A DNA stretch of 64,000 nucleotides from Mesobacillus subterraneus (GTDB lineage: Bacteria; Bacillota; Bacilli; Bacillales; Cytobacillaceae). The DNA lies in the NCBI RefSeq assembly GCF_020524355.2, contig NZ_CP129019.1, forward strand, positions 496,001 to 560,000, in the 5' to 3' direction. Below are positions 63,201 to 64,000 of this stretch, piece after piece. The stretch's first letter is position 1; each line of letters begins with the position of its first letter. Below the pieces are notes generated by a model. It was not told where the DNA came from. It saw only the letters and a program-made list of their open reading frames with translations, and searched no databases. The translations under genes were made by a program, and so were the position numbers.

Positions 63201-63609
63201 AAGAAAAGTTTATTTCCCTGAAGGAACTTGGTTTGATTTCTGGAGCGGAAAAAGAATTATTGGTCCTGCCTATGAATTGATTGATTCACCACTTGATCAT
63301 ATTCCTGTTTACGTAAAAGAAGGGGCTGTAATTTTAACAAATGTGGATCAAACGCTTCAGTTAGGTTCTTGGGTTTCCAATGATATTACAAGTTATGTCA
63401 GACCATTATTAAGGATTTATTTAAAGGATGGATTATCCGAAAGAATCAATGACCACCTGAATAATCAATGGGTTGTTGACGTCATAGAAGAATCGGATAG
63501 ATGGAAGATTTCAGTAAGTGGACCAGCAGAAGAATTTGATGTTTATCTTCCTGATGAAGCTAACTCTGAAGGAAAAGCTGTTTTTATAAATGGAAAGAAA
63601 AAAGCTTGA
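60205..63609 (+). CDS. GH31 alpha-glucosidase-family enzyme, 1134 aa
   Basis: A long cytoplasmic GH31 protein. Residues 1-260 are an extra helical N-terminal region, about 265-380 a beta-rich domain, 395-560 the GH31 N-domain (LNESFYGFGERYNAVEQRG), then the TIM barrel with nucleophile Asp778 in GVDGFKTDGGEFV and acid/base Asp844 in HWAGDERSTF, and the C-domain (SSLLVAPVTEEGATSRKVYF). No signal peptide. The AAGGGGAG precedes the ATG. Order and size resemble Listeria lmo0183 beside lmo0182 in the cycloalternan-degradation locus; hydrolysis of an imported isomalto- or cyclic alpha-glucan is inferred. Confidence 0.88.
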   Translation: MDSKAMYSKLLKAHVYQLNNDYPSSERILLNHKPQLDKDSIYLIATWLWNVQNHLKETNSESLKEVNVQPYLTFLQDSWKQPFERIWGDGKKDMYVSNIAMVYAALTQSKNNLHQYELQKTITELRDFVFDSLLSGGMLLNAVNERQISLDMLTAVMPYGLFSPEDLIVVEAVGQIERQLVNNKGALKTIESKKESPSATALLSLYFLEKGNYEKANTYLNLAQSQLGKESTEESELGKVIIEMIEHYKVDPIEEYKIVHTPYGNHNIYEPQLTERSPHDPTIEEPITVACQVWPEGEVDTVLLTLTSASCETVKTKELKRKYLEDKKVYIWTGTIEPLTQEEEFSYHFSAYKGESLKVQSEGFPITPLKRRVLNEFRLFEKAESEVVLLARDEEGFSLQVNLGFNEDQFYINIDSNINQEFLQEEYEALTLKSMNQGFTVDLKLDPFFICIKDANKTLLESHDFLSFIECTTDKNRHIRDLKLNFHTPLNESFYGFGERYNAVEQRGNIIDCYVYNQYRDQGTRTYMPVPFYISSLGYGLVVNTNRYTHFDIAHSLKDAMSIKIRMSEKQQSTSITAFLGTPKEVIESFTSKTGKPVLPPVWAFGPWMSSNNWDRDSLTRSEVEKTNEYQIPATVLVLEQWSDEATYYMFNDAQYEVKGNGESHTYNEMEFPEWGRWTDPKGLFEYLHDNGLKVLLWQIPIKKYLNRQTHPQKDADEKYMLENGYVVKKKDESPYRMPEGWFKESLLMDFSNQEAKEWWFSKRKYLLEIGVDGFKTDGGEFVFGDELLFADGKTGDEMRNFYPNDYIEAYYQFANDFKSGDVMTFSRAGYMGAQNFPAHWAGDERSTFDAFKRSLAAGITSGMSGIPFWGWDLAGFNGDIPTAELYVRSAAMAAFCPIMQYHAESKGEFNQDRTPWNIAERTNQKIAIEGYRFYANVRMNLLPYIWNEARKTSETGIPLMRSLFMENPEDQRGEGVFDQYYFGSSLLVAPVTEEGATSRKVYFPEGTWFDFWSGKRIIGPAYELIDSPLDHIPVYVKEGAVILTNVDQTLQLGSWVSNDITSYVRPLLRIYLKDGLSERINDHLNNQWVVDVIEESDRWKISVSGPAEEFDVYLPDEANSEGKAVFINGKKKA

Positions 63610-63627
63610 GTTCATGGAGGTATGAAT

Positions 63628-64000
63628 GTGTTAGATACAACTAGTTTTGCTATCCTTCCAACCCAGGAAAAGATCGAAGGCGAGCCTAAATTACATGTCG
63701 GGTCAGTCAAATCTTTCGCGTGGAAAGATCATATGCTAACAGGCACTAATGAGCATGGTGAGTTTTTGATTTATTTTGCAGAAAAAAAGATTCCTAGAAT
63801 CATCATAAATCCATTTGGAAAAGTAGACTCGGCATCGAGCATTGCTGTTTCACTTAAGCAAGTTCCTCATGAGGCATCGTTTCAGGAAACGAATGACCTA
63901 TTAATGATTACCTGTGATTCGGTAAAAGTTGAGGTGACCAAAGTACCTTTCACAATAAAGATATCGAATGACCAAGGAACAATATTCCAATCGGGGAGTC
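63628..64000 (+). CDS. second GH31 alpha-glucosidase, 5' part (cut by window end)
   Basis: A GTG at 63628, 7 nt after GGAGG, opens a frame with no stop to the window end (124 codons): MLDTTSFAILPTQEKIEGEP then SVKSFAWKDHMLTGTNEHGE. The pattern fits the beta-sandwich N-domain of GH31 enzymes, and the neighbouring GH31 makes it likely. No catalytic residues fall inside the visible part. Confidence 0.65.
   Translation, partial: MLDTTSFAILPTQEKIEGEPKLHVGSVKSFAWKDHMLTGTNEHGEFLIYFAEKKIPRIIINPFGKVDSASSIAVSLKQVPHEASFQETNDLLMITCDSVKVEVTKVPFTIKISNDQGTIFQSGS

Overview
The window looks like the chromosome of a low-GC Gram-positive endospore-former of the Bacillaceae (Bacillus sensu lato, perhaps Mesobacillus/Cytobacillus-like; the genus is inferred). 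Reasons: strong AGGAGG-type ribosome binding sites with frequent GTG/TTG starts, a HemY-type protoporphyrinogen/coproporphyrinogen oxidase, a short-loop cytochrome bd oxidase with the 32-residue CydS subunit, Lpl/Ytc-type sugar ABC systems driven by a YesMN-like two-component pair, and GC-poor intergenic regions with simple intrinsic terminators.

Layout. 0-0.7 kb: kynB. 0.9-4.6 kb: a TetR repressor with twin operators and a three-gene ABC-2 exporter. 5.4-12.4 kb: hemY, an orphan PAS histidine kinase, two VOC proteins, an NmrA-like oxidoreductase, PspC-domain and SET-domain proteins, and an unknown protein. 12.7-18.0 kb: a surface-polysaccharide cluster (YrzF/YbdM-like kinase, GT4 glycosyltransferase, HipA-like kinase, gtaB, ugd); three of its five genes are broken by an in-frame stop or frameshifts. 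18.4-21.3 kb: cydABS preceded by two small membrane ORFs. 21.4-23.8 kb: small proteins, two lipoproteins and a methionine aminopeptidase. 23.9-39.6 kb: a beta-glucan utilisation locus with a cre box, ABC importer (two permeases, lipoprotein), YesMN-like pair, then GH16 (interrupted by TGA), GH1, a GH161-like phosphorylase and GH30, all without signal peptides. The logic is import of short beta-glucans followed by cytoplasmic hydrolysis and phosphorolysis. 40.0-46.1 kb: MATE pump, two aldo/keto reductases and a two-gene compatible-solute/ergothioneine-type ABC importer whose binding protein is fused to the permease. 46.5-55.7 kb: accessory DNA, starting with the 3' half of a tRNA-Ala(GGC) that looks like an attachment site, with an XRE regulator, a frameshifted gene, an ArsR-MFS pair, a structured-RNA candidate, a secreted amidase, a tyrosine-recombinase fragment and a putative metallopeptidase. 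55.8-64 kb: an alpha-glucan uptake operon (ROK repressor with a frameshift in a G run, two permeases, lipoprotein, a 1134-aa GH31 and the start of a second GH31), similar in order to the Listeria cycloalternan-degradation locus.

The most unusual feature is not a gene. Five intergenic regions carry tandem arrays, each built from its own word but with a shared plan: periods of 41-42 or 51-54 bp (about four or five helical turns), and in at least three arrays the word recurs in both orientations so that every unit can form a hairpin. Three further dispersed repeat families are present. Seven coding lesions in six genes point to local gene decay, sequence error, or both; several are in homopolymers, but two are TGA substitutions.
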